This document shows positions 63,547 through 64,000 of a stretch of DNA of 64,000 bases, in pieces. This DNA is from Nostoc linckia z4 (lineage in GTDB: Bacteria > Cyanobacteriota > Cyanobacteriia > Cyanobacteriales > Nostocaceae), in contig NZ_LAHA01000011.1 of assembly GCF_002608075.1 (NCBI RefSeq), positions 62,001 through 126,000 of the forward strand. The letters run 5' to 3'. Each line of letters opens with the position of its first letter. Positions within the stretch are counted from its first letter, which is position 1. The position numbers and the translations under genes were made by a program. Below the pieces are notes generated by a model. It was not told the DNA's origin. It searched no databases and worked only from the letters and a program-made list of their open reading frames with translations.

Positions 63547-63981
63547 ATGACACCAACTTTACTAGGTCGCTGGCAAACTCGATTATTATTACTTGCAACT
63601 GTAGGCATACTGGTATCTTTACCCTTTGCAATGGGTTTGATTGGTTCTGGTGCTAATTCAGTTTATTTTTGGATACTTGGTTACATCGCCATCTTTGGCT
63701 TGGGTTGGGATGTAGTTTATAACTATCTGCAAAAATTCCGTTGGGACAGAGATTGGCCAGCAGTATATCAACTGTTAGCTGGTATTTGGGAATTATTGTT
63801 TGTGTTTTGTGGAATCAAAGTTTTTGGCTTTTTACCAATACCTTTGCCTAAAGAAGAACTCTCACCAACAGATTTTTTATTGCACTATAGCATTGTCTGG
63901 TTAGCAGTTTTTATTACTTCCCAAAGCTTAATGCGAATCGTATTTCTTCGTTGGCGTTTCCGGGGTGGAGAGTGGTTGTAA
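63547..63981 (+). CDS. Cyanobacterial four-helix membrane protein, unknown
   Basis: 144 residues with about four membrane helices (11-31, 37-60, 73-92 and 112-131), linked by short loops with the charged segment KFRWDRDWP. It looks like a conserved hypothetical of cyanobacteria; I know no function. It ends 19 bases before the window edge. Confidence 0.68.
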   Translation: MTPTLLGRWQTRLLLLATVGILVSLPFAMGLIGSGANSVYFWILGYIAIFGLGWDVVYNYLQKFRWDRDWPAVYQLLAGIWELLFVFCGIKVFGFLPIPLPKEELSPTDFLLHYSIVWLAVFITSQSLMRIVFLRWRFRGGEWL

Positions 63982-64000
63982 TTTTTAATTGTTAATAGTT

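Overview
The window is a piece of a filamentous, probably heterocyst-forming cyanobacterium (Nostocales: Nostoc, Calothrix, Tolypothrix and relatives). The evidence is the frequent GCGATCGC (HIP1) octamer, abundant short tandem repeats between genes (GGGCATT-, ACTCCTA-, ATCTAAA-, AGTCAAC- and AATTCAG-like units), and photosynthetic-lineage genes: the ribosomal protein PSRP-3/Ycf65, the proton-extrusion protein PxcA, a PedR-like LuxR regulator, a DUF1997 protein and a DUF4079 protein. Large CHAT/TPR, WD40-kinase and ankyrin proteins fit the same group. I see no rRNA, no convincing tRNA, no transposase and no CRISPR array.

Layout. 1-5.4 kb: partial metallophosphoesterase, GlsB-like membrane protein, small membrane protein, KDPG aldolase, two L,D-transpeptidases and a Uma2 nuclease. 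5.4-9.3 kb: minus-strand CHAT/TPR protein behind a sigma-70-like gene. 9.6-12 kb: DUF2330 protein and RnfD-like membrane protein. 12-16 kb: Zn-ribbon protein, polysaccharide deacetylase, Uma2, PfkB kinase and PedR-like regulator. 16.5-21.2 kb: DUF6391-like protein, glycosyltransferase and dTDP-glucose dehydratase, a probable broken toxin-antitoxin locus, and a Ser/Thr kinase. 21.3-30.3 kb: MsrA, DUF202, DUF1634/TauE pair, a UvrD/RecB-like ATPase, PxcA, MltA and an XRE regulator.

31.1-41.5 kb is the most distinctive region: nine same-strand genes resembling a type IV secretion / mating-pair-formation apparatus. The inferred order is VirB2-like, VirB3-like, VirB4 ATPase, VirB5-like, VirB6-like, two VirB8-like paralogues, VirB10/TrbI and VirB9-like. 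No relaxase, coupling protein or VirB11 is present in the window. Small unknown genes follow. VirB4 and VirB10 are well supported; the other assignments rest on topology and gene order.

43.3-64 kb returns to chromosomal housekeeping: methionine aminopeptidase, a HAD hydrolase, DUF29, PSRP-3, a WD40 protein with a probable pseudokinase domain, IF-3, an MFS-HEAT fusion, an amidase, an ankyrin protein, DUF4079, DUF1997, an SDR protein, Uma2, a GDSL hydrolase and a small membrane protein. A rod-like inverted-repeat structure followed by an intrinsic terminator at 57.3-57.5 kb may be a non-coding RNA. Intergenic DNA is rich in dispersed repeats, including a 110-120 bp MITE-like family, and some repeats have entered reading frames (helicase-like gene, rnfD-like gene, several gene starts).
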